Assembly (NCBI GenBank): GCA_015484845.1
Contig: WFUT01000198.1
Location: 1-42,561 of the forward strand
Length of the DNA: 42,561 nucleotides
Direction: 5' to 3'
DNA from: Desulfobulbaceae bacterium
GTDB taxonomy: Bacteria; Desulfobacterota; Desulfobulbia; Desulfobulbales; Desulfobulbaceae
Positions 17,105-26,264 of this stretch are shown here, one piece after another. The translations under genes and the position numbers were made by a program. Position 1 is the first letter of the stretch. Each line of letters opens with the position of its first letter. The notes below the pieces were generated by a model. It saw only the letters and a list, made by a program, of their open reading frames with translations. It was not told where the DNA came from and did not search any database.

Positions 17105-18055
17105 TCAGTCAACGCTGACCAGGACGATGACGGGCTCGGGACAGCGATAGATGATCTTTCTCGAGACACTGCCCATGAAGAGGTCCTTGACCGCGCTGCG
17201 ACCGCGGCGCCCCATGAAGAGGACATCAGCCTTTTCCCTGTCGGCCACGTCCACCAGGACTTCGGCCGGGTCACCGCATGCGGCGACCTTCCGGATCTTT
17301 CCCTCGTCCACGCCGCGGGAGGCCAGGAAGGAGGCCGCATCGTCCAGCAGCCGGTCCGCCGCTCCCGCCACCTCCCTGCCCTCGGCCAGGGCCGGAGCGC
17401 ACTCGGCGAGATCAAGGACATGCACCAGGATCACCCGTTCCATGACATCGGGACAGCCGCTTACAAGCCGGCCCGCCCTGGCCAGGGCCTCGCGGGAGTG
17501 TTCCGACTCGTCCAGGGCCACCAGGCAGCATCGCGGCTGACATCCCTGCTCGATGAGCCTGCTGCCGGTGAGATAGATGGAGCAGTGCACCTCCCGGTGC
17601 AGGACACCGGTGGTCACGCTGCCGACAAACATGTCACTGACCCGGGAGAGACCGCTGCGTTGCAGGATCAGGGCATCGACGTCCTCGCTGCCGGCCCGTT
17701 CGACGATACGATCGACCGGGTCGCCGTCCTCGATCACGATCTCTATCTCGGCCGAAAGATCGACCTGGCGGATCTCATCCCTTGCCGCCTCCAGGATGGG
17801 CCGGATCCGGGAATCAATATAGTTCTGCCGCAGTTCCCTGAACTTGCTGGTGGAGATGACGTTCCTGGCCCGGAAATCGATATTGGCCATATGCTCACTC
17901 AGGTACCTGCCGGCCATGACATGAAACAGGGTGATCTTCGCAATACGGTCACCGAGCAGGGAAGCCAGGCACCGCATCAGGTGCACGGACTGGTCCCTGG
18001 AGCCGTCGATATCCATGGGGACCAGGAAATGAAGCGCGTCTTCAACTGTTTTCAT
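17105..18055 (-). CDS. Universal stress protein, two tandem UspA domains
   Basis: A 316-residue cytosolic protein made of two Usp domains (about 1-155 and 165-316). The second has a well kept nucleotide-binding signature 'GRRGRSAVKDLFMGSVSRKI' and 'VILVHVLD'. The first has a weaker copy ('RSGLSRVSDMFVGSVTTGV'), with the first glycine changed, and may not bind ATP. It starts 27 bases after the transporter stop, with an AAGGAG ribosome site, so the two are probably cotranscribed. Tandem Usp proteins beside ion transporters often act as stress- or nucleotide-sensing regulators; here that is inference only. Confidence 0.88.
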   Translation of the reverse strand: MKTVEDALHFLVPMDIDGSRDQSVHLMRCLASLLGDRIAKITLFHVMAGRYLSEHMANIDFRARNVISTSKFRELRQNYIDSRIRPILEAARDEIRQVDLSAEIEIVIEDGDPVDRIVERAGSEDVDALILQRSGLSRVSDMFVGSVTTGVLHREVHCSIYLTGSRLIEQGCQPRCCLVALDESEHSREALARAGRLVSGCPDVMERVILVHVLDLAECAPALAEGREVAGAADRLLDDAASFLASRGVDEGKIRKVAACGDPAEVLVDVADREKADVLFMGRRGRSAVKDLFMGSVSRKIIYRCPEPVIVLVSVD

Positions 18056-18082
18056 AACGTAACTCCTTGCTTTCGGTTCGAC

Positions 18083-19876
18083 CTAGTACATGAACAGCAG
18101 CCAGACATTGGCGATCGCCACGCTGGCCAGCATAAAGGGGAACGCCACCTTCATGAAGCCGAAGAACCGGATCGGGTAACCGGCCGACTCGGCAATACCC
18201 AGGGTCACCACGTTGGCGCTGGCACCGATCATGGTGCCGTTGCCGCCAAAACAGGCGCCAAAGGCCAGGGCCCACCAGAGCACACCGCTCTCGGCGCCGG
18301 GTATGACGGTGGTCAGGTAACCGACAATGGGCAGCATGGTGGCGGTAAAGGGAATGTTATCGACAAAGGCGCTCATGATGGCCGAGACCCAGAGGATGAG
18401 ACAGATCGAGGCGACCAGGTTGCCGTGGGACAGCTGCCTGACCCAGTCGGCGATGATATCGAGCAGGCCGGCCTCCTCCACCGCGCCGACCAGGATGAAG
18501 AGGAACATGAAGAAGAGCAGGGTCGTCCACTCGATATCCTTTTCGATCAGCTCCAGCAGATCGACCTTCCCGGTCAGCAGGCCGTAGGTGAAGAGCAGGG
18601 CGGCGCCGAACAGGGCGGCGATGGAGACCTCCATGTGGAGGATGCCATGGGTGAGAAACATGCCAATGACGATACTCATGATGATCAGGCCGACGGCGAG
18701 CAGGGTGGAGTCGGTGATCTGGTACTCCTCGCGCAGCTTGGCGATATGGGCCTTGATATCGGTGACATGGGCCTTTTTGTACTCGCGGCCGTAGACGAGC
18801 TTGGTGAAGACAAAGAGAAAGATCATGCTGGCCACGCAGACCGGGGCCAGGTTCTTGACAAAATCGATAAAGGTGAGCCCGGCATAGGAGCCGATCATGA
18901 TATTGGGCGGATCACCGATCAGGGTCGCGGTGCCACCGATGTTGGAGGCGAGAATCTCGGGGATCAGCAGGGCAATGGGCGAGATACCGAGCGAGAGGGC
19001 GATCTCGATGGAGACCGGGGTCAGAAGCAGCATGGTGGTGACGTTGTCCAGGAAGGCCGAGGCCACGGCAGTGAACGACATCAGGATGATGGCCAGGACG
19101 ACGACATTGCCCCGGGCCAACTGGTAGCACTTGTAGGCGCACCACTGGAAGACGCCGGTGTGCTTGAGGATGCCGACAATGATCATCATGCCCATCAGCA
19201 GGAAGATCACGTTCATGTCAATGGCCCTGATGGCGCTCTCGTAGGTCAGGATATGGTATTCCGGGAAGAATGTCCCCACGGTGTAGCTGATCACCAGCAT
19301 GACGGAGGCGCCCAGCATGGCGGCCAGGGTCCTGTGCAGCAGCTCGAAGGAGATCAGGATATAGGCGAGGACAAAGACAACGGTCGAGATCCAGAAGGCC
19401 GGCCCCATGTGCCGCTTGATCTCGAGATCGGTGCCAACGCTGATGCCGGCAGGGCCCCTGCTGATATCCTCCAGCGGGACCTGCACCTTGATCCTGGCGT
19501 AACTGGGCTTGTAGGCCTCCACCTCGAGCACACCGCGTTCCAGTTCACCCTCGGGCAGGCGAAAGACGGCCTGGTAGGAACCGTCCCTGGCCGTCGAGAT
19601 CCCGCCCTGGCCATGGGCGACATGGCCGTGGACCACGGCCTTCAGCTCCCTGCCGTTAAAGAGGACCCGGATTTCGGCATCGTCCACTCCGACGCCGTGC
19701 GGGTTGCGGACCTTGCCGAATATGCGCAACTGTTCCGTAGCCCCGGCAACGGTCTCGCCGTGGGACACAACACCCTCGCCGGCCATGGCCGCCATGGCCG
19801 ACAGGACCAGGAGGAGTCCCAGGATGGAAGGCAGGACCCGCATGATACACAACTGTTTCAGACTGTCGTATCGCAT
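18083..19876 (-). CDS. SLC13/ArsB/NhaD-type ion transporter with N-terminal periplasmic beta domain
   Basis: A 597-residue protein starting at ATG 19876 after AAAGGAGA. Residues 1-30 look like a signal peptide ('RVLPSILGLLLVLSAMAAMAG'). Residues about 35-140 form a predicted extracytoplasmic beta sandwich of the carboxypeptidase-regulatory type ('RIFGKVRNPHGVGVDDAEIR', 'DGSYQAVFRLPEG'). From about 165 on there are some 12 helices of the citrate-transporter/ArsB superfamily, with paired re-entrant signatures 'NIGGTATLIGDPPNIM' and 'GGNGTMIGASANVV' and the helix caps 'FLDNVTTML' and 'FVDNIPFTATML'. The substrate (Na+/H+, arsenite, dicarboxylate or sulfate) cannot be read from the sequence. The soluble N-terminal domain is unusual for the family. 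Confidence 0.82.
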   Translation of the reverse strand: MRYDSLKQLCIMRVLPSILGLLLVLSAMAAMAGEGVVSHGETVAGATEQLRIFGKVRNPHGVGVDDAEIRVLFNGRELKAVVHGHVAHGQGGISTARDGSYQAVFRLPEGELERGVLEVEAYKPSYARIKVQVPLEDISRGPAGISVGTDLEIKRHMGPAFWISTVVFVLAYILISFELLHRTLAAMLGASVMLVISYTVGTFFPEYHILTYESAIRAIDMNVIFLLMGMMIIVGILKHTGVFQWCAYKCYQLARGNVVVLAIILMSFTAVASAFLDNVTTMLLLTPVSIEIALSLGISPIALLIPEILASNIGGTATLIGDPPNIMIGSYAGLTFIDFVKNLAPVCVASMIFLFVFTKLVYGREYKKAHVTDIKAHIAKLREEYQITDSTLLAVGLIIMSIVIGMFLTHGILHMEVSIAALFGAALLFTYGLLTGKVDLLELIEKDIEWTTLLFFMFLFILVGAVEEAGLLDIIADWVRQLSHGNLVASICLILWVSAIMSAFVDNIPFTATMLPIVGYLTTVIPGAESGVLWWALAFGACFGGNGTMIGASANVVTLGIAESAGYPIRFFGFMKVAFPFMLASVAIANVWLLFMY

Positions 19877-20022
19877 TGTAGCACATTCTCCTTTGGATAA
19901 TCCCGCATGGCTGGACCAGGTGTTCGGCTCACAGCCACAACCAACCATGAAAATGAGCCGCAGCCCTTCCACGACACCGCGGGGCGGCGTCGCGGGATTG
20001 CAGGCCGGCTCCCGTTTTTCCG

Positions 20023-20886
20023 CTACCTTACGCCATAGTGGTAATTCTGCTGGTACTCGTAGGAGCCGAAGAACCTTGTATCGAAGATCGTTGCCCTGAA
20101 GGCGTTGAAGACCACGGCCACCACCTTTTCCCGGCCCATGGTCTCCAGCAGTTCCTGGACATGCTCCCGCCGGCTGCCACCCCAGCGGACCACCAGGATG
20201 ATGCCGTCCACCTGCTTGGCGAGAACCAGGGTCTCGGAAGCCACCTGGGCCGGCGGGCTGTCAAAGATGATGAGCCGGTCGTCATAGCGGCCGGCCAGCT
20301 CCTCGACCACCCCGGTCATGGCGCTGGCGCCGAGAAGTTCCGCCGGGTTCACCGGCGGTGCCCCGGCCGGCAGCAGGGACAGTTTCTTGACACCGCAGTT
20401 GACGATCACCTTGCCCAGGTCCCAGTCGTCGCGCAGGTGATCGGCAAGCCCCTTCTCGTTACCCAGGCCGAAAAAAGCATGCAGGGAGGGCTTGCGGAGA
20501 TCAGCATCCACCAGCAGGCTGTAGGTATCCACCCCTTGGGCCAGGCTGATCCCCAGGTTGGCGCAGACAAAACTCTTGCCCTCGCCCGGAACAGCGCTGG
20601 TCACCAGCAGGGTCCGGGGCGGCGGCCCCGAGCCCGGGTGCAGGATCCGGGTCCTGAGGGTGCGAAAGCTCTCGGCCGCGGCACCCCGCACGGTGGTGGC
20701 CAGCATCAGCCGCTCGTCCCAGGCACCCGCTGCCACGGGTTCCGCGCTGGTCGGCTCGTGCCGCCGTTCCACGGACGGGCTCTCCCCCGGTGATGGCAAG
20801 TCCACGGGAGTGCCCGGCTCGGCCCTGGCAGCCCTCTTTTCCGGTGGCCCGGAGGCCTTGTTCAATGCCCTGAAAACCTTTCCCAC
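20023..20886 (-). CDS. BY-kinase/CpsD-like exopolysaccharide tyrosine autokinase
   Basis: A cytosolic P-loop ATPase of 287 residues that controls polysaccharide export with a Wzz partner. It shows Walker A 'SAVPGEGKS' at about 97-105, Walker A' 'LLVDADLRKPSLH' and Walker B 'LIIFDSPPA'. The tail has a short Tyr cluster 'YEYQQNYHYGVR', the usual autophosphorylation region. The GTG at 20886, after GAGGAGGAAAG, fits the N-terminus 'GKVFRALNKA'. It is the third gene of a Wzz-ATPase-kinase set related to those accompanying XrtA/PEP-CTERM systems, but no exosortase or glycosyltransferase is visible here. Confidence 0.88.
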   Translation of the reverse strand: MGKVFRALNKASGPPEKRAARAEPGTPVDLPSPGESPSVERRHEPTSAEPVAAGAWDERLMLATTVRGAAAESFRTLRTRILHPGSGPPPRTLLVTSAVPGEGKSFVCANLGISLAQGVDTYSLLVDADLRKPSLHAFFGLGNEKGLADHLRDDWDLGKVIVNCGVKKLSLLPAGAPPVNPAELLGASAMTGVVEELAGRYDDRLIIFDSPPAQVASETLVLAKQVDGIILVVRWGGSRREHVQELLETMGREKVVAVVFNAFRATIFDTRFFGSYEYQQNYHYGVR

Positions 20887-20946
20887 GCTTTCCTCCTCAT
20901 GATCGGTTCGGTGACCCATACAGCTCCATTCTTCCCGGACATGCCG

Positions 20947-21963
20947 CTACCCCGCCGACGCGCCATCAACAAGCCGGTGCAGCCACTGCAGCCATTCCTG
21001 CGGCAATACTCCCTGCAGGGGGGAGAAGGCGCGGGTACGGGGAATGATCTCCAGCAGGAGCAGGACCGCCGCAGCGACCAGCACCACCAGGATGAACAGC
21101 CACAGGCCGGAGGGCCTCTTTCCCTTCTGCCGGGTCGCCACCGGCAGGGGGGTCTCTTCACCCGGGAAACGGAGTTCCTCGACACACTCTCTGACCAGGG
21201 AGGCGTCGATCACCGGCCGCTCGTCGGCAAAGCCTGTCAACAGGGCATGGTCGCAGACAATATTGATCAGGCGCGGCGTCCCCTTGCTGACCTTGTAGAT
21301 CAGGTTCACGGCCTCCTCGCTGAAAATTTCCATGTGCTGGCCACCGGCGGCCCGCAGCCGGTAGCTGATATACTGGGCGGTCTCCTGGCGCGAAAACCGT
21401 TCCAGGTGGAAACGGATGCCGATGCGCTGCCGCAGCGGCAGCAGGCGATCATCGCTCATGCGCTCATTGAGTTCCGACTGGCCAACCAGGAAGATGGAAA
21501 ACACGTCCTGGCCGCTGATATCCTGGTTGGAGAGCAGGCGGATCTCCTCCAGCATCTCCACGGGCAGCATGTGCGCCTCGTCGATGATGAGCAATACCCG
21601 CTCATCCCTGTTGTGGCACTGCTTGAGAAAATCGGCAAAGGCGAGAAGGAACAAGGCCTTGTTGCCCTCCCAGGAAAGGTTGTACTGGTGGGCCAGGAAG
21701 GAAAAAAACTCGTCGCGGGACAGGGCGGGATTGTTGAGCAGGCAGCAGTGCACCTCCATGTCCAGGGAACGGACAAGGACCTGCAGGAGCGTGGTCTTTC
21801 CGGTTCCCACGTCCCCGGTCAGGACGAGGAATCCCTTTTTCGCAATGACACCGTACCGGAGGATGGCCAGGGCCTCCTGGTGGGTCTCGCTCATGAAGAC
21901 CTGGTCGGGATTGGGCGCCAGGTCAAAGGGTTTGCTTGTAAAGCCGTAGTATTTTCTATACAT
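20947..21963 (-). CDS. ExeA-like AAA ATPase, XrtA/EPS-system type
   Basis: A 338-residue protein beginning 'MYRKYYGFTSKPFDLAPNPD', the standard start of the ExeA/GspA-like ATPases in exopolysaccharide loci. Walker A 'GDVGTGKT' lies at about 50-57 and Walker B 'VLLIIDEAHML' at about 121-131. 'GTPRLINIVCDHAL' is the sensor-2 region. One transmembrane segment near 278-300 ('LWLFILVVLVAAAVLLLLE') is followed by a short periplasmic tail. It lacks the peptidoglycan-binding domain found in true ExeA. It is probably cotranscribed with the Wzz-like gene 51 bases upstream and the kinase 60 bases downstream. Confidence 0.87.
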   Translation of the reverse strand: MYRKYYGFTSKPFDLAPNPDQVFMSETHQEALAILRYGVIAKKGFLVLTGDVGTGKTTLLQVLVRSLDMEVHCCLLNNPALSRDEFFSFLAHQYNLSWEGNKALFLLAFADFLKQCHNRDERVLLIIDEAHMLPVEMLEEIRLLSNQDISGQDVFSIFLVGQSELNERMSDDRLLPLRQRIGIRFHLERFSRQETAQYISYRLRAAGGQHMEIFSEEAVNLIYKVSKGTPRLINIVCDHALLTGFADERPVIDASLVRECVEELRFPGEETPLPVATRQKGKRPSGLWLFILVVLVAAAVLLLLEIIPRTRAFSPLQGVLPQEWLQWLHRLVDGASAG

Positions 21964-22014
21964 CGCCGGATGGTATCAATGGTGGCCCCTGCCGGGCCAA
22001 GGGATTGCGGCAGC

Positions 22015-23616
22015 CTACAGGATAATGTGCCCCTGTTGCCAGAGGTAGACCAGTGCGGCCAGCAGGGCCACGGTATAGAGGGTGAAGATGAGCGACCAGA
22101 CGATATTCCAGGTCCGTTTTTTCCTGGCCTCTGCCGGGGTCTCGATGTAGGGCACCGCACAGGCCACCGGCATACCGAGAAACTCTTCCAGGTCGTCCAC
22201 GTCCTTGAACGAGGTATCGATGAAGTCCAGGCCAAAGACCAGGCCCACGGCAAGGGCCAGGCCGGCGCCGACGGTCATGAGTAATATTTTTTTGAAATTT
22301 GGCTTGTACGGCTTGTCGGGATACGTGGCCGGATCAACGATCTTGAACTTGCTGCCCTTCTGTTTTCTTTCCAGGTGCTCCGCCGAGCTTGCCTGCAGGT
22401 TCTGGGCCACCAGGTAGTCGTAGTGGCGCCGCAGCTCGTTGTAGTCACGGGTCAGGGCGTTCCACTCGGCCTCGCGGACCGGCGCCGCGGCCACCCACTT
22501 CTCGTACTTCTTGATCTCGGCCCGGACCTTCTTCTGGTCATTGCGCAGCTGCCTGATATTCATCTCGATCTCTTTCAGCTGCAGCCTGGCCTGGGCGATC
22601 TCGTGGTCCTCGTCCACGGGCTGGCTGGCAGCGGCCCGGGCCGATGATTTCCCGCCGGTCTCCGCAGGCGGCGCGGCGGCGATCTCCTTTTTCAGCCTGG
22701 CGATCATCTGCCTGGTCCGCCGGACCTCGGGATGCCGTTCCGTGTACTTGGTGAGCAGGGAATCCAGGTAGCGCTGCAGGGCCTGCAGCCGTTCCTTCCT
22801 GGTCATGGGCTGGTTGGCGGCGGTCGCCGGCGTCTCGGCCCCGGTGATGGCGCCTCCTTCGCTGACCAGGGAGTTGGCGATCTGCTGGCGCAGGGCGATC
22901 TGCTCCTGGACCATGACCCTGGTCCGCTCCAGGTTCTGGATGGAGTCCTGCATATTCTGGTACTGTTCATGCAGGGCCGTGAGCCGATTCAGGTTGCTCT
23001 CCCGCTGATCAGGCATCTCGTTGAAATACTTGAGCTTGTAATCGCGCATGGCCTGTTCCTTCTTGTCCAGGACCACCTTGGCCATGTTGAGCTCATCCTC
23101 GGTATACTTGGAGGTCTCGGTGGCCCGCTCCTCGCGGTACTTGAGGTTCTCCTCAATGAACTTCGACGCCAGGGCGTTGGTGGTCTTCTGGACCTTTTCC
23201 GGGTCAGCCCCCTCAAAGGAGACCGTGAAGGTGTCGCCCCGGGAAGAGGGAACGATCTGGATATTCTTGCGCATGTGGTCAATCACGTCCTCGATGGGCA
23301 CCTTCTGCCGGAGTCGCGGATAGAGATTGAACTGGTTGATGATCCCTTCCAGGTTGCTCCTGCTCATGACCAGTTCCTGCAGGGTGCTGACCGTGTCGCG
23401 CAGGCGGCGTCCCTCCCGTTCCGGGGCCATGCGGGCCGGGTTGATCTGCTGCCGTTCGTAACTGAGAAGGGCCGTGCTCTTGTACACCTTGGGCAGGCAG
23501 AGGTAGAGCAGAAGGCCGGCGGTGAGGCCCACCAGGAAACAGGCGGTGATGAACTTCCAGTGGTAGGCGAGAAGATCGAGGTACTTCTTTACCTGTTGAC
23601 GCTGTTGAGTTTCCAT
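22015..23616 (-). CDS. Wzz-type chain-length determinant / polysaccharide co-polymerase
   Basis: A 533-residue inner-membrane protein that sets polysaccharide length and couples to the kinase encoded downstream. The first membrane helix is at about 20-40 ('FITACFLVGLTAGLLLYLC'). A large periplasmic part is rich in coiled coil (about 150-420). A second helix follows the Pro-rich 'ATYPDKPYKPNFKK' motif of Wzz proteins ('LMTVGAGLALAVGLVFGLD'). A further C-terminal helix is 'SLIFTLYTVALLAALVYLW'. It has the extended form seen in XrtA-linked systems. The upstream 209 bases separate it from a divergent phosphatase gene; no clear promoter was found there. Confidence 0.9.
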   Translation of the reverse strand: METQQRQQVKKYLDLLAYHWKFITACFLVGLTAGLLLYLCLPKVYKSTALLSYERQQINPARMAPEREGRRLRDTVSTLQELVMSRSNLEGIINQFNLYPRLRQKVPIEDVIDHMRKNIQIVPSSRGDTFTVSFEGADPEKVQKTTNALASKFIEENLKYREERATETSKYTEDELNMAKVVLDKKEQAMRDYKLKYFNEMPDQRESNLNRLTALHEQYQNMQDSIQNLERTRVMVQEQIALRQQIANSLVSEGGAITGAETPATAANQPMTRKERLQALQRYLDSLLTKYTERHPEVRRTRQMIARLKKEIAAAPPAETGGKSSARAAASQPVDEDHEIAQARLQLKEIEMNIRQLRNDQKKVRAEIKKYEKWVAAAPVREAEWNALTRDYNELRRHYDYLVAQNLQASSAEHLERKQKGSKFKIVDPATYPDKPYKPNFKKILLMTVGAGLALAVGLVFGLDFIDTSFKDVDDLEEFLGMPVACAVPYIETPAEARKKRTWNIVWSLIFTLYTVALLAALVYLWQQGHIIL

Positions 23617-23825
23617 GATTCTATAGAGTTGCCGAACGGGGGAAAAGGGGAGACGGGACTCTTCCTGCCACGCGCCGCCGGCTCTTTTTCACCTGAATCC
23701 TGTACATCACGCCTGCGCGTCCCTGGTGCCTTGCATCGCGGGGCAAACTCGGCGGTTGCAGGATGGGGTGCCAATCCGGCAGGCCATTTCACCGCGGGCC
23801 TGCCGGTACCGGGGAGGAAAAAGAA

Positions 23826-24509
23826 GTGACCACAGGGGGCACCACATGTGTCATCGGTGACATCCATGGCTGTTTTTCATCACTGTCAGCCCTCCTGGAC
23901 CTGGTCCTGGACAGGGCGGACACGCTGGTCTTCCTGGGAGACTACATCGATCGCGGCCCTGACTCGCGCAGGGTCATCGACCTGCTGCTCGAGGTGCAGC
24001 GCAACCATGCCCGGACCATCTGTCTCCAGGGCAACCACGAGTTCATGCTGCAGGAGTTTCTTGCGGGCCGTGACCTCTCCCTGTACCTGGAAGTGGGCGG
24101 TCTGCAGACCCTGGCCAGCTACGGCCTGCCCCCCACCATGACCGGTCCCTCGGTCCGCGCCGCCCTGCCGGCCGACCACCTTGCTTTTTTCTCCGACCTG
24201 CCTCTCTACTGGCAGGACCAGTACGCCATCTACGTCCATGCCGGGCTGGAGCCGGGCCGCCACCTCTCCATGCAGACAGCCCAGTGGTGCCTCTGGGCGC
24301 GGGACAGGTTCATTGCCTCCCGCCACGACTTCGGCAAACGGGTCATCTTCGGCCACACCCCGTTCAGGGAGCCACTGGTGGAGGCCAACAAGATCGGCAT
24401 CGATACCGGGGCGGTTTATGGCGGCCGCCTCACCGCCCTGCTCCTGCCGGAGACAGAGTTTATCAGTGTGCCGGGCGAACAGGAGCATCCCTTTCCTGCC
24501 GCCCTGTAA
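23826..24509 (+). CDS. PPP-family serine/threonine protein phosphatase
   Basis: A 227-residue metallophosphatase with the three PPP signatures in order: 'GDIHG' (11-15), 'GDYIDRG' (38-44) and 'GNHE' (69-72). The later metal ligands are in 'YVHAGL' and 'FGHTPF'. The size is like bacterial PrpA/lambda-type phosphatases. The GTG at 23826 lies 9 bases after GGAGG. It is transcribed divergently from the Wzz-ATPase-kinase genes. A link to that kinase system is possible but not shown, and a diadenosine-tetraphosphatase activity (ApaH-like) is an alternative. Confidence 0.88.
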   Translation: MTTGGTTCVIGDIHGCFSSLSALLDLVLDRADTLVFLGDYIDRGPDSRRVIDLLLEVQRNHARTICLQGNHEFMLQEFLAGRDLSLYLEVGGLQTLASYGLPPTMTGPSVRAALPADHLAFFSDLPLYWQDQYAIYVHAGLEPGRHLSMQTAQWCLWARDRFIASRHDFGKRVIFGHTPFREPLVEANKIGIDTGAVYGGRLTALLLPETEFISVPGEQEHPFPAAL

Positions 24510-24555
24510 CTCATGGTATAACACGAGGGAATAAAATACAAACCTGCTTTGACCT

Positions 24556-24671
24556 AAATCCTGCAATTGGCAATTTTGCCGGAGATGCGAGGCATCAAGG
24601 GCCATTCGTATACGAACACTGCAAGCCCTTGATAACGAAGCAGATTCGGTAAATTTGCCAGATTCAGGTTT
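24556..24671 (+). repeat. Palindromic repeat element, copy A
   Basis: This 116-bp sequence has imperfect terminal inverted repeats: AAATCCTGCAATTGGCAATT at the left against AAACCTGAATCTGGCAAATT read inward from the right, about 24 of 32 positions alike. Inside are a perfect 9-bp inverted repeat ATCAAGGGC/GCCCTTGAT and the 12-bp palindrome TTCGTATACGAA. A second, inverted copy lies at 26476-26584. Copy A touches the epmA stop codon. It looks like a MITE- or REP-like element; no transposase is present. Confidence 0.75.
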
Positions 24672-25588
24672 TACAATTCTTCAGCGGCCAGGGGGACGAC
24701 CTCGCTGATGGTCCCGGCGCCGGAGAACAGCATCAGCAGGCGGTCAAAGCCCAGGGCGATACCGGCGGTCTCCGGCATGGCCGCCAGGGAAGCCAGGAAC
24801 CGCTCCGGCATGACTACCTGCCGCTCCCTTCCTGTCATCATCGCGATCTCCCGCTCAAACCGGCGCCTCTGTTCCTCCGGGTCCACCAGCTCGGAAAAAC
24901 CGTTGCCCAGCTCGATGCCGCAGATATAGAGCTCGAACCGTTCCGCCAGTGACGGATCATCCTTTTTCGGCCGTGCCAGGGAACCGAGCGTAACAGGGTA
25001 GTCGTACAGGAAAAGAGGCTGTTCCCAGCCCAGGTTCGGCTCCACCTCTGTCACCAGGATCTCGTCGAAGCGGCCGTCGGCCAGGGCCTCACGGGCCGGA
25101 ATCCCTGCAAATTCAAGAAAAGCGGCATCAACGGTCATGCGGGACCAGGGACGGTGCAGGGCAACGGTCCGCTGCTCCCGCACCAGGTTGCCCTGCCGGT
25201 CCAGGCCCGGAAAATCGTCCGGGTTTCCGGCAAGGGTCCGGACCAGCTCCTCGACCTCGGCCATCAGCTCCAGGTAGCTCCAGCCGGCATGGTACCATTC
25301 CAGCATGGTGAACTCGGGCAGATGGTACCGGCCGGACTCTCCCCTGCGAAAGCAGTGACAGAGCTGGAACAGCCGCGGACAGCCCCTGGCCAGCAGATGT
25401 TTCATGCACAGTTCGGGCGAGGTCTGCAGGAACCGGCCTTCGCAGCAAAAGGGAACGATCTGGGACTCCGGGATCAAGAGGGGCAGGAGGACGGGGGTAT
25501 CAACCTCCAGGTAACGCCTGGACAGGAAAAAGGAACGAACAGCCTGCAGCAATACGGACCGGCGCTGCAGGGTTACGGATGTGGCCAC
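24671..25588 (-). CDS. epmA: EF-P lysine lysyltransferase EpmA (PoxA/GenX)
   Basis: EpmA is a truncated class II lysyl-tRNA synthetase homologue that adds beta-lysine to a conserved lysine of EF-P. The 305-residue product contains motif 2 ('CFRRGESGRYHLPEFTMLEW') and motif 3 ('GIALGFDRLLML'), and lacks the N-terminal tRNA-binding domain of LysRS. 'GIELGNGFSELVDP' is also typical. It starts 17 bases after the efp stop, which fixes the assignment, since enzyme and substrate are in one operon. EpmB (the aminomutase making beta-lysine) is not in the window. Confidence 0.92.
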   Translation of the reverse strand: MATSVTLQRRSVLLQAVRSFFLSRRYLEVDTPVLLPLLIPESQIVPFCCEGRFLQTSPELCMKHLLARGCPRLFQLCHCFRRGESGRYHLPEFTMLEWYHAGWSYLELMAEVEELVRTLAGNPDDFPGLDRQGNLVREQRTVALHRPWSRMTVDAAFLEFAGIPAREALADGRFDEILVTEVEPNLGWEQPLFLYDYPVTLGSLARPKKDDPSLAERFELYICGIELGNGFSELVDPEEQRRRFEREIAMMTGRERQVVMPERFLASLAAMPETAGIALGFDRLLMLFSGAGTISEVVPLAAEEL

Positions 25589-25605
25589 GGTCGGGACGCC
25601 CGAAA

Positions 25606-26169
25606 CTACTCCTTGACCCTGGTGATATATTCCCCTGTGCGGGTATCGATCTGGATCTTCTCGCCCTCGTTGATAAAGGGAGGCACCTGCAGCTGGTAGC
25701 CCGTCTCCACGGTGACCGGCTTGGTGTCGGTGCCGGAGGTGTCGCCCTTGACCCAGGGGTCGGCCCTGGTCACCACCAGGTTGACAAAGATGGGCAGGCT
25801 GACATCGATGGGCCGGTTGTCGAAAAAGAGGACCTGGACCTCCATGTTGTCCACCAGGAAGTTGACATTATCGCCAAGCTGTTCCCTGGTGAGAAAGATC
25901 TGCTCGTAGGAGGTGGTGTCCATGAAATGGTACTCGTTGTCCTGGGAATAGAGGAACTGCATGGTCCGTTCCTCGAGGTCCGGCTTTTCAAACTTGTCGT
26001 TGGAGCGGTAGGTCTGGGTGAACTGGTTGCCGGTGATCATGTTGCGCATCTTGGTACGGTAAAGCGCCTGCCCCTTGCCCGGCTTGGAGAATTCGAACTC
26101 GGTGATGATATAGGGTTCACCGTCGATCTGTACCTTGAGTCCCTTGCGGAGGTCTGATGCTGAATACAT
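25606..26169 (-). CDS. efp: Translation elongation factor P
   Basis: EF-P rescues ribosomes stalled at polyproline stretches. The 187-residue product has the three beta-barrel domains. The modification loop is 'SKPGKGQALYRTK', with the target lysine at about residue 32 (Lys34 in E. coli), and the C-terminus contains the signature 'VTVETGYQLQVPPFINEGE' in pieces. The ATG at 26169 follows AAAGGGACAG; the track ORF adds 21 unrelated residues. The lysine-type loop fits the presence of epmA directly downstream. Confidence 0.95.
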   Translation of the reverse strand: MYSASDLRKGLKVQIDGEPYIITEFEFSKPGKGQALYRTKMRNMITGNQFTQTYRSNDKFEKPDLEERTMQFLYSQDNEYHFMDTTSYEQIFLTREQLGDNVNFLVDNMEVQVLFFDNRPIDVSLPIFVNLVVTRADPWVKGDTSGTDTKPVTVETGYQLQVPPFINEGEKIQIDTRTGEYITRVKE

Positions 26170-26264
26170 GGAGACTGTCCCTTTGGTAGTATTCCTGTCG
26201 CGGCCGATGCCCGGGCCCGGTCCGCGGGACACCGGTTATCCATTGTTCTTTCGACAAAAGGTTT

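Noticed and set aside
16997-19900. 967-aa plus-strand ORF antisense to the Usp and transporter genes
   Set aside because: It is rich in Gly, Asp, His and Gln repeats with no recognisable domain. The minus-strand genes under it have full motifs, so it is a GC-driven shadow frame.
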